Shown piece after piece: positions 37,397-46,594 of a stretch of DNA of 64,000 nucleotides (positions are counted from its first letter, which is position 1; the number at the start of each line of letters is the position of its first letter). Below the pieces are notes generated by a model. The model was not told the DNA's origin and searched no databases. It saw only the letters and a list, made by a program, of their open reading frames with translations. This DNA is from Saccharothrix tamanrassetensis (GTDB lineage Bacteria > Actinomycetota > Actinomycetes > Mycobacteriales > Pseudonocardiaceae): the NCBI RefSeq assembly GCF_014203665.1, contig NZ_JACHJN010000002.1, positions 1-64,000 of the forward strand, in the 5' to 3' direction. Both the position numbers and the translations under genes were made by a program.

Positions 37397-38821
37397 ATGC
37401 CGCAGTTCAGGAACTTCCCCCTGCCCGACACGGCGGAGGGGCTGACCGAGGCCGAGATCCTCACCTGGCACGTGGGACCGGGCGACACGGTCAAGGTCAA
37501 CGACATCATCGTGGAGATCGAGACCGCCAAGGCGGCGGTCGAGCTGCCGTGCCCGTGGGACGGCGTGGTGACCGAGCTGCTGGCCCGGGTGGGCCAGACG
37601 GTCGAGGTCGGCGTGCCGATCATCACCATTGACGTGGACCCGTCGGGCACGGCGGCCCCGTCGGCGACGAACGGGACTCCGGCGTCCGGGAAGCCCGAGG
37701 ACGACGGCCGGGTGGCCAACCTGGTCGGGTACGGGCCGAAGGCGAGCCCGGCGAAGCGACGTGCCCGCAAGGACGCCCCCGCCCCGGTCCCGGTGGCCGC
37801 CACGGCGGTCGCGTCCGCCCCACCCGCACCCGCGGTCGTGGAGCCGAAGCCCGTCGTGGCTCCGGCCGCCCCGGCCGCCGCCGCACCGACGGTCCCGGCA
37901 CCCTCTGCGCCGGCGTCCACTGCACCGGCGTCCACGTCCGCGGGCGGCTACGTGCCGCTGGCCAAGCCCCCGGTCCGCAAGCTGGCCAAGGACTTGGGCG
38001 TGGACCTGCACGGCCTGTCCGGCAGCGGCCCCGGTGGCGTGATCACCCGCGAGGACGTGGAGCAGGCCCTCGCCGCACCGGAGGCGCCGAGTGCGCCTGC
38101 GGTGTCCGGTGTGGACAGCGCGGCGAGGGAGCGCCGGGTGCCCGTCAAGGGCGTCCGCAAGGCGACCGCGCAGGCGATGGTGGACAGCGCGTTCACCGCA
38201 CCGCACGTCACGGAGTTCCTCACCGTCGACGTCACCCCGATGATGGAGCTCCGCGCCAGGCTCAAGGGCACGCCGCAGTTCCGCGACGTCAAGCTCACCC
38301 CGCTGGCGTTCGCGGCCAAGGCCGTCGTCCTGGCCACCCGCCGCACCCCCGACGTGAACGCGACGTGGGACGCGGCGGCCGGCGAGATCGTCTACAAGGA
38401 CTACGTCCACCTGGGCATCGCCGCCGCCACGCCGCGAGGCCTGGTGGTGCCGAAGGTCCGCGACGCGAACCGCCTGTCGCTGCGCGAACTGGCCATCGCC
38501 CTCGACGACCTCGCCACGGTCGCGCGCAACGGCAAGACGTCCCCGGCGGACATGCTGAACGGCACCATCACCATCACCAACGTCGGCGTGTTCGGCGTCG
38601 ACACCGGCACGCCCATCATCAACCCCGGCGAGTCCGCGATCCTCGCGTTCGGCGCGATCCGCGACATGCCGTGGGTGGTGGACGGCCAGGTGGTGCCGCG
38701 CAAGGTCTGCCAGCTGGCGCTGAGCTTCGACCACCGGGTGGTCGACGGCCAGCAGGGCTCGCAGTTCCTGGCCGACGTCGGCGCGCTGCTGGCCGACCCC
38801 GGCGTGGCGATGACGTACTGA
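37397..38821 (+). CDS. 2-oxoacid dehydrogenase E2 (dihydrolipoyl acyltransferase)
   Basis: 474 residues. One lipoyl domain (1-80) with lipoylated Lys45 in EIETAKAAVEL. A flexible Ala/Pro linker (~130-185) and the E1/E3-binding domain (VRKLAKDLGVDLHGLSGSGPGGVITREDV, ~193-223) follow, then the acyltransferase core ending with the catalytic His in LSFDHRVVDGQQG. It transfers the acyl group to CoA. No E3 (dihydrolipoamide dehydrogenase) lies nearby, so E3 must come from elsewhere. It is convergent with, and 2 bp from, the pentapeptide-protein gene. Confidence 0.95.
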   Translation: MPQFRNFPLPDTAEGLTEAEILTWHVGPGDTVKVNDIIVEIETAKAAVELPCPWDGVVTELLARVGQTVEVGVPIITIDVDPSGTAAPSATNGTPASGKPEDDGRVANLVGYGPKASPAKRRARKDAPAPVPVAATAVASAPPAPAVVEPKPVVAPAAPAAAAPTVPAPSAPASTAPASTSAGGYVPLAKPPVRKLAKDLGVDLHGLSGSGPGGVITREDVEQALAAPEAPSAPAVSGVDSAARERRVPVKGVRKATAQAMVDSAFTAPHVTEFLTVDVTPMMELRARLKGTPQFRDVKLTPLAFAAKAVVLATRRTPDVNATWDAAAGEIVYKDYVHLGIAAATPRGLVVPKVRDANRLSLRELAIALDDLATVARNGKTSPADMLNGTITITNVGVFGVDTGTPIINPGESAILAFGAIRDMPWVVDGQVVPRKVCQLALSFDHRVVDGQQGSQFLADVGALLADPGVAMTY

Positions 38822-38823
38822 GC

Positions 38824-40197
38824 TCAGTCCGTCGACGGGCCGGGGACCTGCGGGTGCCCGGCCCGTCGCATCGCCCGCAGCCCGGCGGCGAACCCCTCGG
38901 GTGACACGCCTTCCGTGCTCAGCCCGGCGTGGGCGGCCTCCACCAGGTCGGCCTCCAGCACGCAGTCCGCGAACCGGCCGCCGTCGGCGTCCAGCACGGC
39001 GTGGTTCAGCCGGCTGCCGGAGAACCGGATCGTGCTGTCCTCCGCGTCCGCGGACCGCAGGACCAGCTGGGACCTGGACCGGTTCGTCAGGCTGCCCGGC
39101 AGCACGTTGACCGCCGACAGGTCCAGCGTCGCCCGGCGCAGCTCGGCCCGTTCGAACGACAGCGCCACGTGGTGCGCCAGCAGCCACCGGAAGTCCAGCG
39201 TCGTGTCGCGGATGGCGGAGTCGGTGAAGTGGACCTTGGTGTCGGACAGGTTGGCGGCCGTGAAGTCGACCAGCTCCCCGGTGAACTCCGCGCCGCTGAA
39301 GTCCAGTTCGGCGCGTTGGGCCGTCACCTCGGCGAACGAGGTGCGCGTCGCGGTGAACCGCGCGCCCCGGAAGGTGGCGGTCCCGCGGAACTCCGCACCG
39401 GAGAAGTCGGTCAGGTCACCGTGGAAGACCGCCTTGTCGAACGTGATGGAGCCCGCGAACGACCGCCGGGACAGGTCCAGGTCCTCGAACTCGACACCCC
39501 GGAAGTCCAGCTCCAGTCCCGCCGAACGCCCCTCCTGGTCGAGCAGCGTGGTGATGATCGCCTGGCGCACCTCGCGCTCGGTGCGGTCGTCCTCCGGGTA
39601 GGGCGTGCGCAGGTACCCGCACAGCACGTCCACGCAGGTCTGCCGCTGGGCGCGCCAGTCGTCCGCGAGGCCCGCCATCGCGTACACCCCGGCCAGCCGC
39701 ACGGCGAAGCTGTCGTGCCCGAGCTGCTCGGCGGCCCTGCCGTACCGCTCGTTGAAGTACTTCGTGCGCTCGCGGTCCTCCTGCCGGGTGGCGATCACGT
39801 GCGCGGCCTCGGACACCTGCTGCTTCCGGTAGGCGACCGCGAGCGCCACCACCGCGCCCAGGCCGCCGACCACCGCGAGCCCGATCTTCAGCAGGTCCAG
39901 CAGCTCGGTCGTGGTGAAGCTGGCACCCGACGGCAGCGAAGGCCGTCCCAGCAGCCAGAACAACCCGAAACCGGTGGCACCGGCCAGCACGGTCGCCAGC
40001 AGCAGCCACCGCGCCACCGCCCAGCCCATCGACCCCCGCGCGCCGTCCACCGCGCTGCGCCGCTTCGGCTCCTTCTCGACGGCCTGCCCGGACCACACCA
40101 GGAACGCGGCCCGCGCCAGCCGCCAGACCGCGAGCAGCGTCAGGAACGCGAACAGGACGGGCCAGTACGCGTCGATCAGTTCCCGCGCCTCGTGCAC
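38824..40197 (-). CDS. Membrane-anchored pentapeptide-repeat-like protein
   Basis: 457 residues starting at a GTG. Two membrane helices near the N-terminus (about 13-35 and 60-85) with a third hydrophobic segment (~100-125), a helical region rich in Arg/Glu, then beta-helix repeats (VEFEDLDLSRRSFAGSITFDKAVFHGDLTDFSGAEFRGTATFRGARF...) of the A(D/N)LxX type from ~215 to 400. A soluble tail ends at PGPSTD. The fold is known; the function is not. It is divergent from a MerR regulator with a palindrome between them. Confidence 0.8.
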   Translation of the reverse strand: MHEARELIDAYWPVLFAFLTLLAVWRLARAAFLVWSGQAVEKEPKRRSAVDGARGSMGWAVARWLLLATVLAGATGFGLFWLLGRPSLPSGASFTTTELLDLLKIGLAVVGGLGAVVALAVAYRKQQVSEAAHVIATRQEDRERTKYFNERYGRAAEQLGHDSFAVRLAGVYAMAGLADDWRAQRQTCVDVLCGYLRTPYPEDDRTEREVRQAIITTLLDQEGRSAGLELDFRGVEFEDLDLSRRSFAGSITFDKAVFHGDLTDFSGAEFRGTATFRGARFTATRTSFAEVTAQRAELDFSGAEFTGELVDFTAANLSDTKVHFTDSAIRDTTLDFRWLLAHHVALSFERAELRRATLDLSAVNVLPGSLTNRSRSQLVLRSADAEDSTIRFSGSRLNHAVLDADGGRFADCVLEADLVEAAHAGLSTEGVSPEGFAAGLRAMRRAGHPQVPGPSTD

Positions 40198-40240
40198 GAC
40201 GGGACATGCTGCCCGATCATCGCGGTAATGGAGTTGAAGT

Positions 40241-40253
40241 TCCAGTAACTGGA
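40241..40253. promoter_or_regulatory. Palindrome between pentapeptide gene and MerR gene
   Basis: TCCAGT-A-ACTGGA, a perfect 13-bp palindrome, 10 bp upstream of the MerR GTG at 40263 and 44 bp from the divergent GTG at 40197. A TTGAAG element lies just before it. MerR proteins bind such dyads in their own promoters, so it is a candidate autoregulatory operator that could control both genes. Confidence 0.55.
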
Positions 40254-40262
40254 GAGTCCAAG

Positions 40263-41198
40263 GTGGTCCCCGTGACGCACTACTCGATCGGCCAGCTGGC
40301 GCGGCTGACCGGCTTGTCCACCAGGACGATCCGGTTCTACTCCGACTCCGGTCTGATCCCCGTGGCGGGGCGGACGGTGGGCGGGTTCCGCACCTACGAC
40401 GTCGACGGGTTGGCGCGGCTCAAGCTGGTGCGGACGTTGCGCGACCTGGGCGTGGACCTGCCCACGGCGCAACGCGTGCTGGCACGTGAGGTGTCCGTCG
40501 CCGAGGTGGCGCGGACGCACGCAGAAGCCATCGACGCGCAGTTGCGGACGCTCCGGTTGCGCCGGGCCGTGCTGCGGGTGGTGGCGCGCAACGGGGAGGT
40601 GGAGATGGTGCACGAGATGGCGCGGCTGTCGGAGGACGAGCGGCAGGCGATTCTGGACGACTTCTTCGACGAGGTGTTCGGCGGCCTGGACCTGGATCCG
40701 GACTTCCGCGACCGGATGCGCTCGGTCCGGGTGGAACTGCCCGACGACCCGACGCCCGAGCAGCTGGAGGCGTGGATCGAACTGGCGAACCTGGTGCGGG
40801 ATCAGGACTTCCGCGCGTCCATCCGGCAGATGTCGGTGCGCCACCAGGAGATGCGCGCGGAGGGCGCGGACCTGTCCGGTGGCGGTGCGGAGCAGATGGA
40901 GGCGTTCCAGCACGCGATGGGCGCGGCACGGGCGGCGTTGGACGCGGGCATCGCCCCGACGTCGGACGAGGGGCGCCGGATCGTCGCCGAGGTCAACGAG
41001 CGGTGGAGCCGGGTCGTGGGCGTCCCGGTCGGTCCGGAACTGACCCGACAGCTGGAGCAGTTCGGCGACCCGCGGGCCGAGCGCTACTGGATGCTGCTGG
41101 CGACGATCAACGGCTGGCCCCCGGTGCCGGACACCAGCGCGGAACGGAAGTGGCTGGCCGAAGCCGGTCGCCAGGCCCGCACGAGGCAGAGCCGCTAG
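40263..41198 (+). CDS. MerR-family regulator with long C-terminal domain
   Basis: 311 residues from the GTG at 40263 (GGAG 8 bp upstream; another GTG at 40272 is possible). N-terminal MerR winged helix: HYSIGQLARLTGLSTRTIRFYSDSGLIP, FRTYDVDGLARLKLVRTLRDLGVDLPTAQRVLA. A helical linker follows, then a ~180-residue helical C-terminal domain (LSEDERQAILDDFFDEVF ..., WSRVVGVPVGPELTRQLEQFGDPRAERYW) that resembles ligand-binding regions of multidrug-type MerR proteins but has no Cys metal site. A drug or small-molecule sensor is inferred. Confidence 0.88.
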   Translation: MVPVTHYSIGQLARLTGLSTRTIRFYSDSGLIPVAGRTVGGFRTYDVDGLARLKLVRTLRDLGVDLPTAQRVLAREVSVAEVARTHAEAIDAQLRTLRLRRAVLRVVARNGEVEMVHEMARLSEDERQAILDDFFDEVFGGLDLDPDFRDRMRSVRVELPDDPTPEQLEAWIELANLVRDQDFRASIRQMSVRHQEMRAEGADLSGGGAEQMEAFQHAMGAARAALDAGIAPTSDEGRRIVAEVNERWSRVVGVPVGPELTRQLEQFGDPRAERYWMLLATINGWPPVPDTSAERKWLAEAGRQARTRQSR

Positions 41199-41240
41199 GC
41201 CCGCACGGGGCAGCCGCTAGGCCTGCACGAGGCAGAACGG
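41173..41240. repeat. Tandem repeat spanning the MerR and VOC stop codons
   Basis: Three units of about 22-24 bp starting AGGCC(C/T)GCACG(A/G)GGCAG: 41173-41196, 41197-41218 and 41219-41240. The first boundary CGCTAG contains the MerR stop, and the second contains the stop of the convergent VOC gene (CTA on plus strand). Confidence 0.85.
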
Positions 41241-41585
41241 GTGCCCCACCGGGTCGGCGAACACCGCCCACCTCTCGTACGAGTCGTCCAGCACGGAGCC
41301 ACCCGACCGGAGGACCTCGGCCTTGCCCACGCCGAGGTCCTCCACCGCGATGTCCAGGTGGAACTGCTGCGGCTTGGCCGGATCCGGCCACGCGGGCGCC
41401 GAGTACTCCGCGACCCGCTGAAAAGCCAACACCCCGCCCCCGTGGTGCAACGTCGACCAGTCCGCGTCCAACGACCACTGCTGCCCCGGCCGATCGACCT
41501 CGCCGCCCAACAGGCCCCGGTAGAACTCGGCCAACGCCTTCGGCTCCGGGCAGTCCAGCACCACGCACTGCAAGGTCCCGATCAT
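41217..41585 (-). CDS. VOC-family (glyoxalase-like) protein
   Basis: 122 residues with a single vicinal-oxygen-chelate module of two beta-alpha-beta-beta-beta units: TLQCVVLDCPEPKALAEFYRGLLGGEV at the start and HLDIAVEDLGVGKAEVLRSGG, VFADPVGHPFCLVQ at the end. Metal-ligand positions in this actinobacterial subfamily are partly replaced, so it may be a binding or resistance protein instead of a glyoxalase. The stop codon overlaps a tandem repeat. The 130 bp upstream holds another short repeat (two CGAAGAACCCCGCC units near 41651-41678). Confidence 0.85.
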   Translation of the reverse strand: MIGTLQCVVLDCPEPKALAEFYRGLLGGEVDRPGQQWSLDADWSTLHHGGGVLAFQRVAEYSAPAWPDPAKPQQFHLDIAVEDLGVGKAEVLRSGGSVLDDSYERWAVFADPVGHPFCLVQA

Positions 41586-41716
41586 GCCCCGAAGCGTAGT
41601 CCGCCTCGGCGGGCCTGGTCGGCACAGCGACGAGCGGGGTCCTCCGCGCCCGAAGAACCCCGCCCGAAGAACCCCGCCCGACCCGCCACCGCCCGAGACG
41701 GCCCGGGAAGATCAGC

Positions 41717-42931
41717 TCACCTGATGTACATCCCCGAAATAGCCCGCGCCACGACCAACCGCTGGATCTCCGACGTCCCCTCGAAGATGGTGAAGATCTT
41801 CGCGTCACGGTGCATCCGCTCGACCGGGTGCTCACGCGTGTACCCCGCCCCGCCCAGGATGTGGATGGCGCGTTCGGTCGCCCACACCGACACCTCACCG
41901 GCCTTCAGCTTGGACATCGACCCCTCGCCGGCCGTGAACGGCACGTTGTTGCGCCCCATCCAGGCCGCGCGCCACACCAGCAGCCGCGAAGCGTCGATCT
42001 CCAGCTTCATGTTCGCCAGGTCGAACGCGATGGACTGGTTCTCGATGATCTTGCGGCCGAACGCCTCGCGGTCCTTCGCGTACTCCAGCGCGTACTCGTA
42101 CGCCGCCCGCGCCACGCCCACCGCCATCGCGCCGACGGTCGGCCGCGTGGTCTCGAACGTCGCCATCGCCGCCTGGCCGCCGGCCTTCTGCCCCTCGCGG
42201 GCCCGTGCCAGCCGGTGGTCCAACTTCTCCTTGCCGCCCAGCAGGCAGCGCCCCGGCACGCGCACGTCGTCGAGGAACACGTCGGCCGTGTGCGACGCCC
42301 TCATGCCGTGCTTCTTGATCTTCCCCGGCGACGACAGGCCCGGCGTCCCCGGCGGCACGATGAAACCGGCCTGCCCGCGTGACCCCAGCGCCGGGTCGAC
42401 CACGGCGGTGACGACGTGGACGTTCGCGATGCCGCCGTTGGTGGCCCACGCCTTCTGGCCGTTGATCACCCACTCGTCGGTCGCCTCGTCGTACACGGCG
42501 CGGGTGCGGTACCCGGCCACGTCGGAGCCCGCCTGCGGCTCGGAGGCGCAGAACGCGGCCAGCTTCGGGTCGTCCTCGGTGCCGAAGCACTCGGGCACCC
42601 ACTCGGCCAGCTGCTCGGGCTCGCCGGACGCGAAGATGCCCGCCGCCGCCAGGCCGGTGCCCATCAGGGCCAGCGCGATGCCCGCGTCACCCCAGAACAG
42701 CTCCTCGGTGGCGATCGGCAGCGACAGGCCGATCGGGTCGGCGAACCAGGTGGCCAGCGCCTCGAAGCCGTACAGGCCGATCTTCGCGGCCTCCTGGATG
42801 ACCGGCCACGGGGTCTCCTCCCGCTCGTCCCACTCGGCCGCGGCGGGGCGGATCACCCCCTCGGCGAAGCCGTGCACCCAGTTCCGCAGGTCTACCTGGT
42901 CCTCGTTCAGTTCCAGCGAAAAGCCGCCCAT
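41717..42931 (-). CDS. Acyl-CoA dehydrogenase
   Basis: 404 residues, a complete FAD-dependent acyl-CoA dehydrogenase: N-terminal helical domain, beta domain ([32 protein letters not shown]), C-terminal helical domain with catalytic Glu in [10 protein letters not shown] and the FAD-contact [12 protein letters not shown]. It introduces the alpha-beta double bond of acyl-CoA during beta-oxidation. It is 7 bp downstream of the SCP2-type gene in the same operon, under a promoter with two TACY-N4-RGTA sites. Mid-chain versus glutaryl/branched specificity cannot be told. Confidence 0.95.
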   Translation of the reverse strand: MGGFSLELNEDQVDLRNWVHGFAEGVIRPAAAEWDEREETPWPVIQEAAKIGLYGFEALATWFADPIGLSLPIATEELFWGDAGIALALMGTGLAAAGIFASGEPEQLAEWVPECFGTEDDPKLAAFCASEPQAGSDVAGYRTRAVYDEATDEWVINGQKAWATNGGIANVHVVTAVVDPALGSRGQAGFIVPPGTPGLSSPGKIKKHGMRASHTADVFLDDVRVPGRCLLGGKEKLDHRLARAREGQKAGGQAAMATFETTRPTVGAMAVGVARAAYEYALEYAKDREAFGRKIIENQSIAFDLANMKLEIDASRLLVWRAAWMGRNNVPFTAGEGSMSKLKAGEVSVWATERAIHILGGAGYTREHPVERMHRDAKIFTIFEGTSEIQRLVVARAISGMYIR

Positions 42932-42938
42932 GTGGTCC

Positions 42939-43589
42939 TCACGCCTTCGGGATGTCGAAAAGGCTCATGAACCCCGCCGCGAAGCCGAGGTCCCCCTTGA
43001 CCTTCAGCTTGCCGGTCATGAACAGCACGGGGGCGGACGCGTTGCCGGTGGCCAGCTTGAGGAACTCGACCGGGCCGAGCGTGACGGTCGCGCGCGACTC
43101 GCGGGTGGCGCCCTTGTTGATCGTGCAGGCGGCGTCCTCGATGACCGCCTCGTACACGTCGTGCCCGCCGTCGCCGAAGCCGCCGGAGAGCCGGAAGTGC
43201 ACGACGGCGCGGGTGGCGCCCGCGCGGTCGGTGCGGAAGTGGACCTCCATGCGCCGGAACACCTCGTCCAGCACGCGCTCGCGGAGGCCGGCGCGGCCGG
43301 TGACGGCGTCGACCTGGTCCTTCGACGCGCGCGAGATGATGCGGGCGAAGTTCTGCGCGTCCATCTTGGCCAGGTCGAGGTCCGCGCCGGCGTCGGCCAG
43401 GTCGCCGAGCACGCCGAGGAGGTCGGCGAACTCGTCCTTGCCGAGCTTCTTGGGGTCGATGCCGCGCGCGATGACGTCGATGTCGACGTCCTTGAGCGCG
43501 GGGTCGGCCGGATCGACCCGCTGGAGCGTCGAGATCAGCTCTTGCGGGCCGAGTTTCGCGATCGCCTCGGCGGTGAGGTCGATGGTCAT
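42939..43589 (-). CDS. SCP2-domain lipid-binding protein
   Basis: 216 residues. The second half (~100-210) matches the SCP2 sterol-carrier domain: ARVTLGP-like [45 protein letters not shown], with the [15 protein letters not shown] strand pair. The first half is a helical, Asp-rich region that is not part of the SCP2 fold. It likely binds acyl-CoA or lipid for the neighbouring dehydrogenase. The ATG at 43589 has GGAGGTG 6 bp upstream. It is divergent from the TetR gene. Confidence 0.85.
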   Translation of the reverse strand: MTIDLTAEAIAKLGPQELISTLQRVDPADPALKDVDIDVIARGIDPKKLGKDEFADLLGVLGDLADAGADLDLAKMDAQNFARIISRASKDQVDAVTGRAGLRERVLDEVFRRMEVHFRTDRAGATRAVVHFRLSGGFGDGGHDVYEAVIEDAACTINKGATRESRATVTLGPVEFLKLATGNASAPVLFMTGKLKVKGDLGFAAGFMSLFDIPKA

Positions 43590-43602
43590 GGTGGCACCTC
43601 CG

Positions 43603-43640
43603 CTACCTACTCGCAGGTAAGACTACTGATGAGTAGGTAG
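43603..43640. promoter_or_regulatory. Paired TetR-type operators, SCP2/TetR divergent promoter
   Basis: TACTCGCAGGTA (43608-43619) and TACTGATGAGTA (43624-43635), separated by 4 bp, both fit TACY-N4-RGTA. The outer arms CTACCTACTC / GAGTAGGTAG are also exact complements. The same paired arrangement occurs at 46524-46551 and, with wider spacing, at 61458-61493. Confidence 0.85.
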
Positions 43641-43687
43641 ACCGGCAAGGGCGTCGGATAATCTTGTCCCAGCCTTCAGGGGGTGTG

Positions 43688-44383
43688 ATGCACGCAGAGC
43701 AACCGGTCCGCACCGGTCGAGCCAAGAGGCTGCCCCGCGCGGTGCGCGAGCGGCAGATCCTGGACGCGGCCGTGGACGTCTTCTCGCGGTTGGGTTTCCA
43801 CGCCTCGTCCATGGACGAGATCTCCGAGGTCGCGGGCATCTCGAAACCCATGCTGTACGCCTACCTGGGCTCGAAGGAGGAGCTCTTCGCGACCTGCATC
43901 CGCCGTGAGGCGACCCGGATGATGGAGGCCATCGCGACCGGCGTCGAGCCCGACCAGCCGCCGGACGTGCAGCTGTGGAGCGGCCTGCGGGCGTTCTTCG
44001 GCTTCGTCGGCGGCAACCGGGCCGGTTGGCAGGTGCTGCACCGCCAGGCGTCGTCCCAGGGCGGCCCGTTCGCGGCGGAACTGGCCGACATGCGCGGCCG
44101 GGCCATCAGCCTGGTCGCGGCCCTGCTGGTGCACTCGTCGGACTTCCCGAACGTGCCGCGGGCGGGCGACAAGGAGGCGGAGTCGCTGGCCGCCGCCCTG
44201 GTCGGCGCGGGTGAGTCGCTGGCCGACTGGTGGCTGGACAACCCGGAGGAACCCGCCGGCGTGGTCGCCGCCCGGCTGATGAACCTGGTCTGGATGGGAT
44301 TCGGCGACCTGGTGGGTGGCAACGTCTGGCACCCGCCGTCGCGGCGCGCGCCGGACACCCCCCAACCCGGGGCGGAGAGCTGA
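43688..44383 (+). CDS. TetR-family regulator of the fatty-acid oxidation genes
   Basis: 231 residues from the ATG at 43688 (GGGGGTGTG upstream). N-terminal TetR helix-turn-helix: REROILD-type region RERQILDAAVDVFSRLGFHASSMDEISEVAGISKPMLYAYLGSKEELF. The C-terminal ligand domain is helical (AFFGFVGGNRAGWQVLHRQASSQGGPF). It is divergent from SCP2/acyl-CoA dehydrogenase and 9 bp convergent to the dehydratase gene. Paired palindromes in its promoter and in front of the thiolase/reductase and FadE5 genes make it the likely repressor of all, probably responsive to an acyl-CoA (inferred). Confidence 0.88.
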   Translation: MHAEQPVRTGRAKRLPRAVRERQILDAAVDVFSRLGFHASSMDEISEVAGISKPMLYAYLGSKEELFATCIRREATRMMEAIATGVEPDQPPDVQLWSGLRAFFGFVGGNRAGWQVLHRQASSQGGPFAAELADMRGRAISLVAALLVHSSDFPNVPRAGDKEAESLAAALVGAGESLADWWLDNPEEPAGVVAARLMNLVWMGFGDLVGGNVWHPPSRRAPDTPQPGAES

Positions 44384-44392
44384 AACCGCGGG

Positions 44393-45196
44393 TCAGCCGC
44401 TGATCGTGCCTTCCAGGTGAGGACGGTCCGACCACAGCGCGAAGCGCCACCCGTCGCCGGTCGGCGTGGCCGAGAAGTCGACCTCCGCGGGCAGCAGGAC
44501 CGGGGCTTTGAAGCGCACGTCCACCGTGCAGGCGTCGGGCAGCCTGCCCTCGAACGCCGCCACGCACCGCGCCTTCGACCACATGCCGTGCGCGATGGCG
44601 CGGGGGAAGCCGAACGCCTTCGCGGTCAGCGCGTGCAGGTGGATCGGGTTGCGGTCGCCCGAGACGTTTGCGTACCGGCGGCCGATGTCCCCGCCGACCC
44701 GCCACACCCCGGTCGGGCGCGGCGGTTCGGCGCGTTCGCCCGGAGAACTGCCTTCCCCGCTTCCGCCACGACGGAGATAAGTCGACACGTCGACCCAAAC
44801 CTGCTCGCCGGCCACGGACGCCGTGGACACCACGTCGAACTGCCGTCCACGCTCGTGCGGCCGGAGGTTCTCGACGTGCACCCGCAGGTCCAGCTCGTCG
44901 GACGCGAGCAACGGCCGGGTCTGCGCAATCCGGTTCGCCACGTGCACCAGGCCCGGCAGCGGGAACGGGAACCCGCGACCGGTCATCAGCTCGATCTGCA
45001 ACGGGAACGCCAGGACGTGCGGGTACGTGACGGGCAGTTCCTCACGCACCGGGAACCCGCACACGCGGTCGTACGCCGCCAGGTGCTCACGGTCGACGGT
45101 CGTCCGCAACGACCGCACGTCGGACGGCAGCGAGGACCCGCGCCGGGTGAACCCGGTCAGCGCCGCCTTCGCGTACAGCCAGGTCAGGTTCGCCAT
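44393..45196 (-). CDS. MaoC-type 3-hydroxyacyl-thioester dehydratase (HtdX-like)
   Basis: 267 residues with two hotdog halves. The C-terminal half holds the hydratase 2 motif: YANVSGDRNPIHLHALTAKAFGFPRAIAHGMWS (catalytic Asp and His). The N-terminal half is degenerate, as in HtdX of Mycobacterium tuberculosis (Rv0241c). It dehydrates or hydrates beta-hydroxyacyl thioesters. The ATG overlaps the reductase stop (TGATG), so the two are coupled, matching the mycobacterial fabG4-htdX gene order. Confidence 0.88.
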   Translation of the reverse strand: MANLTWLYAKAALTGFTRRGSSLPSDVRSLRTTVDREHLAAYDRVCGFPVREELPVTYPHVLAFPLQIELMTGRGFPFPLPGLVHVANRIAQTRPLLASDELDLRVHVENLRPHERGRQFDVVSTASVAGEQVWVDVSTYLRRGGSGEGSSPGERAEPPRPTGVWRVGGDIGRRYANVSGDRNPIHLHALTAKAFGFPRAIAHGMWSKARCVAAFEGRLPDACTVDVRFKAPVLLPAEVDFSATPTGDGWRFALWSDRPHLEGTISG

Positions 45197-46512
45197 CACG
45201 CACCCAGCAGGCTCTGGCCGCAGACCCGCACCACGTTCCCGTTGACGCCCCCCGACGCCGGGTGCGCGAACCACGCGATGGTCTCCGCCACGTCCACCGG
45301 CAGGCCGCCCTGCGACAGGCTGTTCATCCGCCGCCCGGCCTCCCGGATGAACAGCGGCACGGCGGCGGTCATCCTGGTCTCGATGAAGCCGGGCGCGACC
45401 GCGTTGACCGTCGTCCCGGTACCGGCCACCTGCGCGGACAGCGAGTCCACCATGCCGATCACGCCGGCCTTGGTGGTGGCGTAGTTGGTCTGGCCGACGT
45501 TGCCGGCGATGCCCGCGATGGACGACACCCCGATGACCCGCCCGTTCGGCCGCAGCGCCCCGGAGTCGAACAGCGCCTGGTTGACCCGCTCCTGACTGGC
45601 CAGGTTGACCGCGACCACCGCGTCCCACCGGCCCTCGTCCATCCGGCCGAGCGTCCGGTCGCGGGTGATGCCCGCGTTGTGCACCACGATGTCCACGCCG
45701 CCGTGCCGCTGGGTCACGTGTTCGACGATCCTCGCGGGCGCTCCGGCCGACGTGATGTCCAGTTGGATCGTCGAGCCGCGCACCCGGTTCGCGACGGCGG
45801 ACAACTCGTCGCCCTGGGCGGGCACGTCCAGGCAGACGACGTGCGCGCCGTCGCGACCCAGTACTTCGGCGATCGCCGCACCGATGCCGCGTGAGGCGCC
45901 GGTGACCAGGGCGACCTTGCCGGCGAGCGGCCGGGACCAGTCCTCGGGCACCTCGATCGGGCCGGTGCCGATGCGGATCACCTGGCCGGACACGTACGCG
46001 GACCGCCCGGAGAGCAGGAAGCGGAGCGTGGACCCGACGCTGCCCTCCGCGCCCTCGGCCACGTAGACGAGCTGTGCCGTGCCGCCGCGCTTGAGCTCCT
46101 TGCCCACGCTGCGCACGAAACCCTCCAACGCCCGCTGCGCGACCTGCGACGCGGCGGACGCGGGCGGCGTGCCGAGCACGACCACCCGCCCGCACGGTCC
46201 GAGCGACCGGATCACCGGGTGGAAGAACTCGTGCAGTTCCCGCAGCCGTTCGGTGCTGTCGATGCCCGTCGCGTCGAACACCAGCGCGCCGTAGCGCGGG
46301 CTCTCGGACACCACGTCCAGCCCGATGGACCCGAGCGCGGCGCCGACCGGCTCGACCAGCCGACCGCTGCCACCGAGCAGCACGGGGCCGTCGAGAGGAG
46401 GCTGGGTGGGCGAGTGGCGGCGCAGCGGGTACGGGTCGGGCAGGCCGAGCTTGCCGACGACGAACCGTCCGAAGCCGGACCTGGCGAACGACTGGTAGCG
46501 ATCCATGCGCAC
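45196..46512 (-). CDS. 3-oxoacyl reductase, high-molecular-weight FabG4-like
   Basis: 438 residues from the GTG at 46512 (GGGAG 6 bp upstream; the ATG at 46506 is the alternative). Two Rossmann domains: a degenerate flavodoxin-like N-terminal half (VLLGGSGRLVEPVGAAL, FFHPVIRSLGPCGRVVVLG), then an active SDR half with KVALVTGASRGIGAAIAE, HNAGITRD, the catalytic Ser in GVSSIAGIAGNVG and YATTKAG (Tyr, Lys). This two-domain layout is that of FabG4 (Rv0242c, NADH-dependent). It reduces or oxidises beta-ketoacyl/hydroxyacyl thioesters. Confidence 0.93.
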   Translation of the reverse strand: MRMDRYQSFARSGFGRFVVGKLGLPDPYPLRRHSPTQPPLDGPVLLGGSGRLVEPVGAALGSIGLDVVSESPRYGALVFDATGIDSTERLRELHEFFHPVIRSLGPCGRVVVLGTPPASAASQVAQRALEGFVRSVGKELKRGGTAQLVYVAEGAEGSVGSTLRFLLSGRSAYVSGQVIRIGTGPIEVPEDWSRPLAGKVALVTGASRGIGAAIAEVLGRDGAHVVCLDVPAQGDELSAVANRVRGSTIQLDITSAGAPARIVEHVTQRHGGVDIVVHNAGITRDRTLGRMDEGRWDAVVAVNLASQERVNQALFDSGALRPNGRVIGVSSIAGIAGNVGQTNYATTKAGVIGMVDSLSAQVAGTGTTVNAVAPGFIETRMTAAVPLFIREAGRRMNSLSQGGLPVDVAETIAWFAHPASGGVNGNVVRVCGQSLLGA

Positions 46513-46523
46513 ATCACACTCCC

Positions 46524-46551
46524 TACTTGTTAGTAAGTCTACTGGTGAGTA
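46524..46551. promoter_or_regulatory. Paired TetR-type operators, reductase/thiolase divergent promoter
   Basis: TACTTGTTAGTA (46524-46535) and TACTGGTGAGTA (46540-46551), 4 bp apart, both fit TACY-N4-RGTA. They lie between the divergent reductase and thiolase genes and closely copy the site at 43608-43635. Confidence 0.85.
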
Positions 46552-46594
46552 GGTAAGCTGGCCAACACACCCCCCGCAGCTGGAGGACGACGAC

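Noticed and set aside
41651..41678. Two CGAAGAACCCCGCC units as a further stop-codon repeat
   Set aside because: A real 14-bp tandem pair, but it lies upstream of the VOC start and not at a stop codon, so it is not counted in that pattern.
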